Below are positions 17,055 through 25,994 of a stretch of 64,000 nucleotides of DNA, piece by piece (the first letter of the stretch is position 1; every line of letters begins with the position of its first letter). The notes under the pieces were generated by a model. It saw only the letters and a program-made list of their open reading frames with translations, had not been told where the DNA came from and made no database searches. The stretch covers positions 3,286,001 through 3,350,000 of the forward strand of contig NZ_CP110136.1 in assembly GCF_025979705.1 (NCBI RefSeq), in the 5' to 3' direction. The translations under genes and the position numbers were made by a program. Origin of the DNA: Hymenobacter sp. YIM 151858-1 (GTDB lineage Bacteria > Bacteroidota > Bacteroidia > Cytophagales > Hymenobacteraceae).

Positions 17055-17631
17055 CCACCTAGGGCTGCTACAAAAAGCGGCGCTGCTCCTGCTCGGATGC
17101 AGCGCCGCCTGCTCTTCCGACCCCTCGGAGCGGCCGGCCCGGCAACCCGCCGGCTACTTCGACGTGGTGGGCCTGCTCGATGCCCAGGTAAAGCAGCTAC
17201 AAGCGAAAAGCCCCGCTTTGCAAAAGCGCGTGGTACTGCGCAACGGTAAGCCCGAAACAACCCGCCTGGCTTCGCCCAACTGGGCCAACGAGCTGCAGCT
17301 GTTCTACCAGGCCGACATCAACAAACCCGCCCTGCGCGGCGCCTACCAGGAGTCTAGCACCGATTCGGCCGGGCTGACGCGCCGCACCTACCGCCGCCGC
17401 CCCGACGTGGACCACCCCGTAACGGAGCTAACCGTGCTGCAAGCCGGCCCGGTGTTGCGCGAGCTTACGGCCACCGTCAGCCAGGATAACCCGCTGTTTT
17501 TCTCGGGCAAGCAGTTTCGGATGCGCTTCGGGGCCGATGGCGGCCTGAGCAGCTACGAGGTGCGCGGGCAGCAAAAGCTGGTAGCTTTCGATACGACGCG
17601 CTACCAGGCCAGTGGGCAGGTGGTGCGGTAA
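17047..17631 (+). CDS. Hypothetical lipoprotein overlapping gpmI
   Basis: 194 aa. The signal peptide has Cys in LLLGCSAACSSD, the second a likely lipidation site. The mature protein begins with a helix (YFDVVGLLDAQVKQLQAKSPALQKRV) and continues as a beta-rich domain (VTELTVLQAGPVLRELTATV, MRFGADGGLSSYEVRGQQKL). This resembles lipoproteins of unknown function found after gpmI in Hymenobacter relatives. It overlaps gpmI by 8 bp, suggesting coupled expression, though no functional link is evident. Confidence 0.75.
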   Translation: MRNHLGLLQKAALLLLGCSAACSSDPSERPARQPAGYFDVVGLLDAQVKQLQAKSPALQKRVVLRNGKPETTRLASPNWANELQLFYQADINKPALRGAYQESSTDSAGLTRRTYRRRPDVDHPVTELTVLQAGPVLRELTATVSQDNPLFFSGKQFRMRFGADGGLSSYEVRGQQKLVAFDTTRYQASGQVVR

Positions 17632-17660
17632 GCTAAACTAGGCGACAGCACCGTCGTGGG

Positions 17661-18224
17661 CTAATCCAGATACGGCTCGATGCGCACTTTGCGCACTTGC
17701 CCGCTGCTCATGGAGGCCACCACGCGGTTCATCTGCATGTCGTCGGAGATGAGCAGACTGTCGCAGCCGCCGCCCTGGCGCCGGTAGCTGGCGCCCACGC
17801 GGCTGCGCACGGCTTGCCCGTAAGGCGTGGTAAACGACACCAAGGTGGCACTGCTCAGCAAATCCTTTTCGGGGGTGCGGTAAAACACCCAACGGTTGCC
17901 ACCCTGCTGCACCGTAACGAGCGTATCGGTTTGCGCGGGCACGTGGGCGTTTTTCACGGCTTTGCGGCTGGTGATGCGCCCGCCGCTGCGCACGATGTCG
18001 GCGGCGGTAAGCTCGGTGCCGAAGGGGTCGTTGGCGGCCGCGGCATCGGTGATGGAGCACACGCGCTTGGTGCGGACCACGGCAGGCTTAGCCGCAACGG
18101 CCTGGGCGCGCGGCTTCGGCACCGGGCGGCGGGGCGGCTCGGTGGTAGCAGTCTGCGGATCATCGCGGCAGGCAACCAGGATCATCAGACCTGTCAGGAG
18201 CGTACCGGGCACCAGGATATTCAT
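17661..18224 (-). CDS. Hypothetical lipoprotein
   Basis: 187 aa from ATG 18224. Signal peptide with lipobox LMILVACR, then a Pro/Arg-rich linker and a domain with four cysteines at most (VCSITDAAAANDPFG, GGGCDSLLI). The region RWVFYRTPEKDLLSSATLVSFTT has no clear family match. Converges on the lipoprotein gene after gpmI. Function unknown. Confidence 0.65.
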   Translation of the reverse strand: MNILVPGTLLTGLMILVACRDDPQTATTEPPRRPVPKPRAQAVAAKPAVVRTKRVCSITDAAAANDPFGTELTAADIVRSGGRITSRKAVKNAHVPAQTDTLVTVQQGGNRWVFYRTPEKDLLSSATLVSFTTPYGQAVRSRVGASYRRQGGGCDSLLISDDMQMNRVVASMSSGQVRKVRIEPYLD

Positions 18225-18274
18225 GCGCAAAGGCTATTTGCAGCCCTATACGCAACTCGGCGCAAAACAACTAC

Positions 18275-18700
18275 CTAGGCCACGCCCAACAGCGTAAGAA
18301 CCAGCCAGCGGCGGCCGCCGTCGTTGCGATGCTCGCCCAGGTACACGCCCTGCCAGGTACCCAGGGCCAGCTCGCCGTTGGTTACCGGAATGCTCACGCT
18401 GCTGCCCAGCAGGGCGGCTTTCAGGTGGGCGGGCATGTCGTCGGGGCCCTCGAGGGTGTGCCGGAAGTACGGAGCGTTTTCGGGGGCCGCGCGGTTGAAA
18501 AACTGCTCGAAATCGTGGCGCACCGTGGGGTCGGCGTTTTCGTTGATGCAGAGGCTAGCCGAGGTATGCTGAATAAACACCTGCAGCGTGCCGATGCGCA
18601 CCTGCTCCAGCTCGGGCAGCTCGGCCGTAATCAGATCGGTGATAAGGTGAAACCCGCGCCGCACGGCCGGCAGGCGCATTCGCTTCTGAACGCTGATCAT
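18275..18700 (-). CDS. yjbQ: YjbQ/UPF0047 family (secondary thiamine-phosphate synthase-type) protein
   Basis: 141 aa, full length. The signature HTSASLCINENADPTVRHDF is the UPF0047 core, preceded by RRGFHLITDLI and followed by HTLEGPDDMPAHLKAALLGSS and LGTWQGVYLGEHR. The family forms trimers; E. coli YjbQ has weak thiamine-phosphate synthase activity, but the native role is unknown. ATG at 18700. The gap to the next gene upstream carries a perfect 18-bp inverted repeat. Confidence 0.9.
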   Translation of the reverse strand: MISVQKRMRLPAVRRGFHLITDLITAELPELEQVRIGTLQVFIQHTSASLCINENADPTVRHDFEQFFNRAAPENAPYFRHTLEGPDDMPAHLKAALLGSSVSIPVTNGELALGTWQGVYLGEHRNDGGRRWLVLTLLGVA

Positions 18701-18712
18701 GGGTTGGGATTA

Positions 18713-18807
18713 GGTACTGGGTATTGAGTAGTTCGTATTGAGACATCGTTCGAACATTCCTGCACGTGGTCTTACAGCTGACATCTGTGTACTCAATACC
18801 CAGTACC
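18713..18807. repeat. Intergenic inverted repeat GGTACTGGGTATTGAGTA
   Basis: Perfect 18-bp arms at 18713-18730 and 18790-18807, 59-bp spacer. Lies between two minus-strand genes (yjbQ start side, beta-helix gene stop side). Same architecture as the other internally repetitive intergenic stem-loops. Confidence 0.75.
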
Positions 18808-18820
18808 AACTGCTAAAGAA

Positions 18821-20341
18821 TCACGGGTTGGCGCGCTCGTAGGCGCCGGGGTCGGGGGTGGTGGCGCTGCGCCCTAGGTTGCGCAGATCGGTGGCAAGCT
18901 GGGGCAGCGGCACGGCGCGGTTGCTGGCCGGCGAGAGGGTATCGAGGCGGTAGTCGAAACGCTCGGCGAAGGTTTCGGGCGTGCGCCGGAACTTGGGATT
19001 CACGTTCAGCAAGTTGCCGTTGCGGGCCAGGCCGGGCCGGCCGTTGGCATCGGTGGCGGCCGCGTAGGTTTTGGTGCGCAGCACGCTGTTGCTTATGGCC
19101 AGCTGCCCTAGGTACTTCTGGCTGTTCACGAACAGGAGCTCATCCTCAACCGAGCCCCACACGATGCTGTTTTGCAAGTTCAGCACGGGCAGCACGCTCA
19201 GCGTGGGTTCGCGCACGGGCAGCACGTCGGCCAGGGTAATGGAGGCCGTTTCGCGGCGGAACTGCGGCGTGAAGTTGGCAATGGTGCAGTACTGCACGTT
19301 GTAGGTGCCGCCCTGAAAACCACCTAGGGCGAACTCGCCGCAGTTGGTAAGCAGGGTGTTGCGCACGTCGAAGTCGCCGGAAAAGCTCAGGATGCCGCCG
19401 CCGTTGAAGCGCTGCCCGCCGCTGGCAAACGTGAGCCCCGCGCCCGAAATGTTGCGAATTACGCTGTGCTCGACGGTAACCTTGGGGAAGGGCTGCCGGG
19501 CCTCGGGGTTGAACACGAGCAGGCCAAACGAGGCGTTCTTGATTTCGCAGAAGCGCACCACGCTGTTGCGGCTGCTGCCGGCCTCGAACTGAATGCCCGC
19601 CCACTGGCCCGGGATGTCGTTGTAGAACGCTTCGAGCCGGTCGCCCTGAAAGCGCACGATGCGGCGGTCGTCGGGGCGCACCTCACCCGAGGGCTGCAGC
19701 GTGGGGTTCACGAGCAGCGTGCCGCGCACGATGATGCCCGTGCGGGCGTGGCAATACACGCGGGTGCCCTCCTCGAGGCGCAGGCTGCAGCCGGCCGGCA
19801 CCACCACCCCGCCGTAGATAACGTGCGGTTTGTCGTTGCGCCACACGGTGTTGCAGGCCAGCGTTTCGTTGAAGTGGAAGTAGGCATTTTGCCCGTAGGC
19901 CACCAGCTGCACTTGCTGTTGGTTGCCGTTGGTACGGAACTCGATGCGGTCTTCCTGCAGAAAGGGCTTGTTCTGGGCCTGGTTGGTGGCCCCGAGCGTG
20001 GCCTTCACCAAAATCAGGAGGCTATCCTGGCCCCGGATGGTGAGGTTTTGAGCCACCGCGCCCGAGTCGCCGTTGATGACGAGCTTGTAGGGGTTGCCGT
20101 AGGGGCCGGCCAGCCGGATTTCATCCACCCGCACCGCCCGTTTGTTGCGGTTGTACACCCACAGGCGCTTGGCCACGGTGCGCGTTTGCACAAACACCGT
20201 ATCGAAGGCCACGGTATCGGCCGAAAAGGTTAGCCGGGCGCTGCCGTCGGTAGTAATCAGCTCCTCTTTGGGTTCGCAGCCGGGCAACACGGCGGCAGCC
20301 AGCATGGCCAACAGAAGCAGAACGGGCAAAAGAAAGCGCAC
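18821..20341 (-). CDS. Outer-surface lipoprotein with parallel beta-helix
   Basis: 506 aa. Signal peptide with lipobox AAVLPGCEP. Residues 30-150 form an Ig-like beta region (VDEIRLAGPYGNPYKLVIN), and residues about 160-430 are a right-handed parallel beta-helix with repeated coils (IIVRGTLLVNP, VVRFCEIKNASFGLLVF, VEHSVIRNISGAGLTF, VRNTLLTNCGEFALGG, LNLQNSIVWGSV). The C terminus (DPGAYER) matches choice-of-anchor Q-type proteins. Probable surface protein; binding target unknown. The start is GTG (20341), preceded by CCTTTTGCC. Two CCTAGG sites (19107, 19323). Confidence 0.8.
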   Translation of the reverse strand: MRFLLPVLLLLAMLAAAVLPGCEPKEELITTDGSARLTFSADTVAFDTVFVQTRTVAKRLWVYNRNKRAVRVDEIRLAGPYGNPYKLVINGDSGAVAQNLTIRGQDSLLILVKATLGATNQAQNKPFLQEDRIEFRTNGNQQQVQLVAYGQNAYFHFNETLACNTVWRNDKPHVIYGGVVVPAGCSLRLEEGTRVYCHARTGIIVRGTLLVNPTLQPSGEVRPDDRRIVRFQGDRLEAFYNDIPGQWAGIQFEAGSSRNSVVRFCEIKNASFGLLVFNPEARQPFPKVTVEHSVIRNISGAGLTFASGGQRFNGGGILSFSGDFDVRNTLLTNCGEFALGGFQGGTYNVQYCTIANFTPQFRRETASITLADVLPVREPTLSVLPVLNLQNSIVWGSVEDELLFVNSQKYLGQLAISNSVLRTKTYAAATDANGRPGLARNGNLLNVNPKFRRTPETFAERFDYRLDTLSPASNRAVPLPQLATDLRNLGRSATTPDPGAYERANP

Positions 20342-20488
20342 GGCAAAAGGCTAAGATGAGAAACGGCTGTTGGGCCGGCGCGGGCTTGGGCGTTGGGCAC
20401 CAGGGCTTCCGCGCGGCTTTCAACCAGCCGAAACACAAACCTACGAGTCAGCAGCTTAACAACGAAGCCGCCGCAAAGTGCCACGGGG

Positions 20489-20926
20489 TTAGTCGCGCGG
20501 GGGCAACTGCATCGACACCAGCGGCTTGCGCACCCAGCGCCGGGCTTCCTCTACCGTGTCGAAGTACATTACGTGGGGCTGCAGCACCAAGCCGTGGCTG
20601 CGCGCCATGCCCACCGCGGCCTGCAGGTGCTCGTACCGCACCGGGTCGGTGGGTTTTACTACGGCCACTTTGTGCAGCGGCAGCTCCTGGTAGCGCGCAA
20701 AGTACTGCTGCAGCCACGCATGCTCGCTTGCGGGTATCAGGGGCAGGCGGCGCAAATCGTTTAGCCACGACAGCACCTGGTAGCGCTCCATCATCAGCAC
20801 CCCTTGCCACAGGCCTTCGCGCAGCTCCGCCGTCCCTAGGTCTTCGGTTAGCCACTCGCTCTCCAGCAGCCGCAGGTGCTGGTCGTAGTGCATGCGCAAG
20901 AAGGGCTGATCGTAGAGTTTGATCAT
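20489..20926 (-). CDS. Hypothetical cytosolic protein of a two-member family (STAS-like)
   Basis: 145 aa, no signal or membrane segment. It has the layout of a SpoIIAA/STAS-like fold: an N-terminal strand pair, a helix with ERYQVLSWLNDLRRLPLIPASEHAWLQQ, then a hydrophobic strand HKVAVVKP and a C-terminal helix (TVEEARRWV). The gene at 53411 encodes a related protein (same WL-x-DLR core, same length), so this is a small paralogous family of unknown function. ATG 20926 preferred; GTG at 20932 possible. Confidence 0.6.
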   Translation of the reverse strand: MIKLYDQPFLRMHYDQHLRLLESEWLTEDLGTAELREGLWQGVLMMERYQVLSWLNDLRRLPLIPASEHAWLQQYFARYQELPLHKVAVVKPTDPVRYEHLQAAVGMARSHGLVLQPHVMYFDTVEEARRWVRKPLVSMQLPPRD

Positions 20927-21008
20927 GAGCACGAGCGATGTAGAGTGGTAAGCATGGGGCCTATTGCAACCGTAAAGTACAACTTTAGTTTAATCGGCTA
21001 TAAACAAG

Positions 21009-21038
21009 AACGCCGCAACCCGGCGGGGTTGCGGCGTT
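21009..21038. terminator. Hairpin downstream of fumC
   Basis: 13-bp arms AACGCCGCAACCC (21009-21021) and its complement (21026-21038), about 40 bp past the fumC stop. Confidence 0.7.
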
Positions 21039-21075
21039 ACAACATGCAGCAGGCCAGATTATTGGCCCAAGGCAA

Positions 21076-22479
21076 TTAGCGGGGCAGCTCGCCCACCATG
21101 TCCTCGGGCTTCAGCCATTCGTTAAATTGCTCTTCGGTGAGGTAGCCGAGTTGCAGGGCGGTTTCCTTCAGCGTCGAGCCGTTTTTGTGGGCCGTTTGGG
21201 CAATTTCGGCAGCTTTGTAGTAGCCGATGTGCGGGTTCAGGGCCGTTACCAGCATCAGCGACGACTCCACGTGCTTGCGGATGTTGTCTTCCAAGGGGCG
21301 GATGCCCACGGCGCACTTGTCGTTGAACGCCACGCACACGTCGCCGATGAGGCGGGCCGAGTGCAGGAAGTTGTAAATCATCACCGGCTTGAACACGTTC
21401 AGCTCGAAGTGGCCGTTCATGCCGCCGATGTTGATGGCCACGTCGTTGCCCATTACCTGCGCGGCCACCATGGTCATGGCCTCGCTCTGGGTGGGGTTTA
21501 CCTTGCCGGGCATGATGCTGGAGCCGGGCTCGTTGTCGGGGATGAACAGCTCGCCGATGCCGGCGCGCGGGCCCGAGGCCAGCAGGCGCACGTCGTTGGC
21601 AATCTTCATCAGCGAAGCAGCCACGGTTTTCAGGGCGCCGTGAGCTTCCACGATGGCGTCGTGGGCGGCCAGGGCCTCAAACTTGTTTTCGGCCGTGATG
21701 AAGGGCAGGCCCGTGAGCTGGGCAATGTGCTTGGCTACGTTCTCGGAGTAGCCGGGCGGCGTGTTGATGCCGGTACCCACGGCCGTGCCACCTAGGGCCA
21801 GCTCGGAGAGGTGGGCCAGCGTGTTGCGGATGGCGCGCAGGCCGTGGTCGAGCTGCGAGGCGTAGCCCGAAAACTCCTGGCCCACGGTCAGCGGCGTGGC
21901 GTCCATCAGGTGGGTGCGGCCGATCTTGACGATGTGCATGAACTCGCGCGATTTGGCCGCCAGCGTGTCGCGCAGCTTCTCGATGCCCGGAATCGTCACC
22001 TCCATCAGGATTTTGTAGGCCGCAATGTGCATGGCCGTCGGGAAGGTGTCGTTCGACGACTGCGACTTGTTCACGTCGTCGTTCGGGGCCAGGGCCTTCT
22101 TCTCGTCGGTAAGCTGGCCGCCCTGCAGCACGTGGCCGCGGTAGGCAATTACCTCGTTCACGTTCATGTTCGACTGCGTGCCCGAGCCGGTTTGCCACAC
22201 CACCAGCGGAAACTGGTCGTCGAGCTTGCCTTCCAGGATTTCGTCGCACACGCGGCCGATCAGCTCGGCCTTTTCGGCGGGCAGAATGCCGGCGTCGCGG
22301 TTGGTGAGGGCCGCGGCTTTCTTGAGGTAGGCGAAGGCGCGGATAATCTCCTTGGGCATGCGGTTGATGTCCTGCGCAATCGGGAAGTTCTCGATGGAGC
22401 GTTGGGTTTGGGCGCCCCAATAGGCGTCGACGGGTACCTGCACGGTGCCCATGGTGTCTTTTTCGGTGCGGAATTGCAT
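21076..22479 (-). CDS. fumC: Class II fumarate hydratase
   Basis: 467 aa, normal for FumC. It hydrates fumarate to malate in the citric acid cycle, without an iron-sulphur cluster. Motifs: [14 protein letters not shown] at the start, [33 protein letters not shown], the signature [13 protein letters not shown] with the catalytic Ser-containing loop, and [18 protein letters not shown]. The ATG at 22479 gives the canonical start [12 protein letters not shown] -7-like box TACCTTTG lies about 40 bp upstream (22521-22528). Confidence 0.95.
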   Translation of the reverse strand: MQFRTEKDTMGTVQVPVDAYWGAQTQRSIENFPIAQDINRMPKEIIRAFAYLKKAAALTNRDAGILPAEKAELIGRVCDEILEGKLDDQFPLVVWQTGSGTQSNMNVNEVIAYRGHVLQGGQLTDEKKALAPNDDVNKSQSSNDTFPTAMHIAAYKILMEVTIPGIEKLRDTLAAKSREFMHIVKIGRTHLMDATPLTVGQEFSGYASQLDHGLRAIRNTLAHLSELALGGTAVGTGINTPPGYSENVAKHIAQLTGLPFITAENKFEALAAHDAIVEAHGALKTVAASLMKIANDVRLLASGPRAGIGELFIPDNEPGSSIMPGKVNPTQSEAMTMVAAQVMGNDVAINIGGMNGHFELNVFKPVMIYNFLHSARLIGDVCVAFNDKCAVGIRPLEDNIRKHVESSLMLVTALNPHIGYYKAAEIAQTAHKNGSTLKETALQLGYLTEEQFNEWLKPEDMVGELPR

Positions 22480-22520
22480 CAGCAGCAGACGACTCGGTGA
22501 AACGATGGGAATAAGCGCGG

Positions 22521-22528
22521 CAAAGGTA
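22521..22528 (-). promoter_or_regulatory. -7 box TACCTTTG of fumC
   Basis: Exact TAnnTTTG match on the minus strand, 41 nt before the fumC ATG. No convincing -33 element. Confidence 0.45.
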
Positions 22529-22573
22529 GGCAATGAGGCCACTCGGCCTACTGCCGAGCTTGGGCTTTGCGTG

Positions 22574-22619
22574 GCCACCTAGGGCCGTGGGCCATACGCC
22601 GCTGCGGGCCCTAGGTGGC
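22574..22619. repeat. 13-bp inverted repeat with CCTAGG in both arms
   Basis: GCCACCTAGGGCC (22574-22586) and its exact complement (22607-22619), 20-bp loop. Confidence 0.65.
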
Positions 22620-22862
22620 AGCGGCCAAAGGCAGTGCCGGGCACCTGGGGCAGGGGCCGCCGGCACCCTCCCAAAAGCCGCTGGGAGGCCCCTAAAACGA
22701 CCAAAAATTAAACGATTTTAATACGCTATAACATTTTTGGTTCGTCTCATCCTAGCCAACGTTCATCGAGTAATAGTCGAGCTTCATCGAATTCGGCCAA
22801 CTAGTAAGCAGGTCTACCGTTTAGGTTGCGCTGTTGAATCAATACCAACCCGACGTCCACCT

Positions 22863-23369
22863 ATGCAAAAAAAGTACTATCAAGCCAGCCGTTTTATTGC
22901 TTTGCTGCTGCTTGGCGCTTCGCTAACGGCCACCACTGCCTCGTGCGGCGAGCAGGAAAAAGCCCCCGAGCCTACCCTCTACGACCGCGTGGGTAAGGTA
23001 GACGGAATCAGTAAACTCGTCGACAAATTCATGGCCAACGTGGTGGCCGAGTGCGCCTCGCCCAACTCGGTGCTGCTGCGCAGCCACACGGCGTTTCTGG
23101 CCGATGTAAGCGCCGGCAACGACGCCCGCCGCCTGGCATTCCGCAACAACCTCATCGATCAGCTGGGCCAGATTTCGGGTGGCCCGCTGGTGTACCGCGG
23201 TAAAAACATGGTGGCGGCCCACATCGGCATGAAGATTACCAACGCCGAGTTCGACGCCGTGGCGGCCGAGCTGACCAAGGCCATGAACACGCAGCAGATC
23301 AAGCCCGCCGACCAGGAGCAGCTGCTGGGCCTGCTGGGCGCCATGCGCGGCGATATAGTCGGAAAATAA
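22863..23369 (+). CDS. Group I truncated haemoglobin-like lipoprotein
   Basis: 168 aa. Signal peptide ending TTASCGE (lipobox), then a globin-like domain: LYDRVGKVDGISKLVDKFM (helix B/C), FRNNLIDQLGQISGGPLVY, GKNMVAAHIGMKITNAEFDAVAAEL, with the proximal His in AAHIGM, all typical of group I trHb (YjbI-like). The lipid anchor places the haem protein in the periplasm or outer membrane, unusual for this family. It starts a same-strand run of exported genes to 26429. ATG 22863; upstream in-frame codons lack a signal peptide. Confidence 0.82.
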   Translation: MQKKYYQASRFIALLLLGASLTATTASCGEQEKAPEPTLYDRVGKVDGISKLVDKFMANVVAECASPNSVLLRSHTAFLADVSAGNDARRLAFRNNLIDQLGQISGGPLVYRGKNMVAAHIGMKITNAEFDAVAAELTKAMNTQQIKPADQEQLLGLLGAMRGDIVGK

Positions 23370-23406
23370 GCCCTTGCTGAATCCGACTACTGCCGAGCTT
23401 CCGTAC

Positions 23407-23838
23407 ATGCGCCGTTCCGCTTTTAAACGCCTGGTGGTTTGGGCACTAGCGCTGGCCCCGGTGCTGGCGCTGCTGACCTGGGCCAACTGGCAAACCCCCA
23501 ACCTCCACGACTACGTGCCGCCCGTAACCGTAACGCGCCTGCAATACCAGCCCGGCCCGGCCGAGCCGGCCGCCGTGCTGGAGCAGGTACCCGGCGTTAC
23601 GAGCTGCACCGCCAACCCCGCCGCCGGCATTGCGGTGGTAATGCACCGGCCCGAGCACGTGTCGCCGCAACAGCTGGCGGCGGCATTGCAGCAGGCCGGG
23701 GTGCAGGCTACCGCGCTGCCGCGCCCGCCCGCGATGGTGCTTACCGGGCCGCAATGCCCGGTGCCGCCCTCGTACCTGCTGGCGCTGGAGCGGTTGCGCT
23801 TTGCGCTCAACTTCCGCCGCTTTTTCGTGGAAGTATAG
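23407..23838 (+). CDS. Membrane-anchored protein with HMA-like fold
   Basis: 143 aa, basic N terminus and one membrane helix (VVWALALAPVLALLTW), then a soluble domain with VLEQVPGVTSCTANPAAGIAVVMHRP and SPQQLAAALQQAGVQATALP. This strand-helix-strand-strand-helix order resembles the HMA/ferredoxin-like fold of heavy-metal-binding domains, but the CxxC is reduced to one cysteine (TSCTA). Function unknown; context with the globin and cytochrome suggests an envelope redox or metal role. Confidence 0.6.
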   Translation: MRRSAFKRLVVWALALAPVLALLTWANWQTPNLHDYVPPVTVTRLQYQPGPAEPAAVLEQVPGVTSCTANPAAGIAVVMHRPEHVSPQQLAAALQQAGVQATALPRPPAMVLTGPQCPVPPSYLLALERLRFALNFRRFFVEV

Positions 23839-24020
23839 CACCTCCTTGGGGCAGGCTGCCCAGGCGCCACCTAGGGCGGCCTGCCCCCAGTACCGCTTGC
23901 GCCCCGGGTAGCTACGTGCCTGCCCGGGGCCAGCCGGCACCGCCCCTACGCTACTAGTACCCCGCTTCACCGCTTCGTTTTTTACACGCCTCCGCCGCTC
24001 CGCGGTTTTCCCTGTTGCAT

Positions 24021-24380
24021 ATGCGCCGATACGCTTTACTCTTTATGATGGCCCTAACGGGCTGTGCCTACGACAACGTGGAGGAGCTGGCCAGCCCCAA
24101 AGTGCCCTGCACCACGCCCGAGCAGGTTTCGTACTCGCTCAACGTGTCGCCGCTGCTCGACCGCAACTGCCGCTCGTGCCACGCCTCGGCGCTGCGCTCC
24201 GGCAACTTCAACATGGATGACATGAACGAGCTGCAAACCCGCGCCCGCAGCGGCTTACTCATGCACGTCGTCAACCACGACCCCGGCTACCCGCAAATGC
24301 CCCAGGGCGGGGCCAAGCTCTCCGACTGCGACATTGCCCTGCTGCAGAAATGGGTTACCGCTGGCGCACCCAATAACTAG
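24021..24380 (+). CDS. Lipoprotein cytochrome c-like protein (CxxCH)
   Basis: 119 aa. Signal peptide with lipobox LTGCA. One haem-binding motif NCRSCHA (about residue 52), and a later YPQMPQGGAKLSDCDI that could provide the Met ligand. The fold is short, like monohaem planctomycete-type or DUF-type c cytochromes. Its stop is immediately followed by the ATG of the yceI-like gene, so the two are co-translated. Confidence 0.75.
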   Translation: MRRYALLFMMALTGCAYDNVEELASPKVPCTTPEQVSYSLNVSPLLDRNCRSCHASALRSGNFNMDDMNELQTRARSGLLMHVVNHDPGYPQMPQGGAKLSDCDIALLQKWVTAGAPNN

Positions 24381-24986
24381 ATGGCCGCGCTCCCGACAAC
24401 CGCATTCTGGCGGCGATATGGTGGCTGGCTGCTGATAACCCTGCTCTGGGGCGTGCCCGAAGCACACGCCCAAGGCAAATACCAAACCCGCACGGGTACG
24501 GTGTCTTTCTTCTCCACGAGTATTCTGGAAGACATCGAAGCCCGCTCGGAGCAAACCTCGGCGCTCATCGACTTGCAAGGTGGGCAGGTGGCCTTTGTTA
24601 TCCCGATCAAGTCGTTCCAGTTCAAGCGCACCCTCATGCAGGAGCACTTCAACGAGAACTACATGGAGTCGGACAAGTACCCAAAAGCCACCTTCAAGGG
24701 CCAGATTCAGCACCTCGACCGCGAGGCCCTGGCCAAGGGCGTTTCGCAGCAAGTGCAGGTAGAGGGCGACCTGAGCATCCACGGCGTAACCAAGCGCGTG
24801 CAGGTGCAGGGCGCGCTCGAGATGCAGAAAGGCAACCTGCTGGTGCACGCCTTCTTTAGCGTAGCCCCGGCCGACTACGGCATCGAGATACCCCTGCTGG
24901 TGCGCGAAAACATCGCCCGCATCGTCAGCATCAAGCTGGTGGCCTCGTGCGAATCGGTGTCGCAGATATCGGCCGCCAAACCCTAA
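24381..24986 (+). CDS. YceI-family lipocalin-like periplasmic protein
   Basis: 201 aa. Signal peptide ends after VPEAHAQ. YceI features: KYQTRTGTVSFFSTSILEDIEARS, a strand with VAFVIPIKSFQFKRTLMQEHF, NENYMESDKYPKATFKGQI and GDLSIHGVTKRVQVQ, with a C-terminal IPLLVRENIARIVSIKL. YceI proteins bind polyisoprenoids (quinone precursors) in a beta-barrel. Its ATG abuts the cytochrome stop, supporting a shared redox role. Followed by DUF5777. Confidence 0.88.
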   Translation: MAALPTTAFWRRYGGWLLITLLWGVPEAHAQGKYQTRTGTVSFFSTSILEDIEARSEQTSALIDLQGGQVAFVIPIKSFQFKRTLMQEHFNENYMESDKYPKATFKGQIQHLDREALAKGVSQQVQVEGDLSIHGVTKRVQVQGALEMQKGNLLVHAFFSVAPADYGIEIPLLVRENIARIVSIKLVASCESVSQISAAKP

Positions 24987-25015
24987 CCCTCTCCCACGTC
25001 AACGCACACACTCCT

Positions 25016-25939
25016 ATGCATTTATCTATTACCCGCCTAGGTCGTCGGGTGGCCGCGACGCTGCTGGTGGGGGCTGCCGCCTCCACCGCCGCGCTGGCCC
25101 AGGACGACGACTTGCTGAACCAGCTGGAGCAAACGCCCCAGCCCGCCGCGCCCGAAGTGGTGGAGGCAACTTTTAAAGGCCTGCGCCTCATCAACGGCCA
25201 CACCGTGCAAACCCCGGGGCAGGGCACCATGGCGTTCCTGATCAGCCACCGCTTTGGGGCGCTCAACAGCGGCGCCTACAACTTTTTCGGCCTCGACCAG
25301 GCCACCCTGCGCCTGGGCTTTGAGTACGGCCTGACCGACCGCCTGACGGTGGGCATCGGCCGCAGCTCCATGGAAAAGGCTTTCGATGGCTTTCTGAAGT
25401 ACAAGGCGCTGCGCCAGACTACCGGCCCGCGTGCCATGCCCGTAACGGTTACGCTGCTGGCCACCTCGGCCGTGAACACGCTGCGCTTCACCGACAACGT
25501 GGAGCGCACCTTCGGGCGCCGCCTCACCTACACCTACCAGGCCATGGTGGCGCGCAAGTTCAGCTCCGATTTGTCTATCCAGGTGATGCCCACGGTGGTG
25601 CACCGCAACCTGGTGTCGCGCGCTACCGAGCCCAACGACGTGTACGCCCTAGGTGTGGGCGGCCGCCAGAAGCTTACGAAGCGCACCTCGCTGAACCTGG
25701 AGTATTACTACCTGCTGCCCGGCACCAAGCCCTACGACCTGCGCAACTCCTTGGCCGTGGGCTTCGACATCGAAACGGGCGGGCACGTGTTTCAGCTGCA
25801 CGTTACCAACTCGCAGGGCATGATTGAGAAGCAGTTCATCACCGAAACGCGGGGCAATTTCTTTAAAGGCGACCTGTTTTTCGGCTTCAACATGGCCCGC
25901 AACTTCACGGTGCGCGCCAAAGAGGGCTTCCGCAAGTAA
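25016..25939 (+). CDS. DUF5777 outer membrane beta-barrel protein
   Basis: 307 aa with signal peptide (VAATLLVGAAASTAALAQ). The mature part has alternating amphipathic strands (MAFLISHRFGALNSG, LRLGFEYGLTDRLTVGIGRS, LTYTYQAMVARKFSSDLSIQ, SLNLEYYYLLPG) and ends in a strand with a terminal Phe-Arg-Lys. DUF5777 proteins are usually found with YceI and c-type cytochromes in Bacteroidota, as here. Likely an outer-membrane porin-like barrel of unknown function. Confidence 0.82.
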   Translation: MHLSITRLGRRVAATLLVGAAASTAALAQDDDLLNQLEQTPQPAAPEVVEATFKGLRLINGHTVQTPGQGTMAFLISHRFGALNSGAYNFFGLDQATLRLGFEYGLTDRLTVGIGRSSMEKAFDGFLKYKALRQTTGPRAMPVTVTLLATSAVNTLRFTDNVERTFGRRLTYTYQAMVARKFSSDLSIQVMPTVVHRNLVSRATEPNDVYALGVGGRQKLTKRTSLNLEYYYLLPGTKPYDLRNSLAVGFDIETGGHVFQLHVTNSQGMIEKQFITETRGNFFKGDLFFGFNMARNFTVRAKEGFRK

Positions 25940-25994
25940 GCTGCTCTACTCCAACCTGTTCCTTCTTTTTCCTCTCTTCTTCACCTCTGTTCTT

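Larger units (their letters stand above)
22480..22862. other. 383-bp divergent intergenic region fumC / globin
   Basis: It holds the fumC -7 box (22521-22528 minus), an inverted repeat with CCTAGG in both arms (22574-22619), a G/C-rich stretch and then an AT-rich tract (about 22690-22745) that probably contains the promoter of the globin gene. No gene seen. Confidence 0.7.
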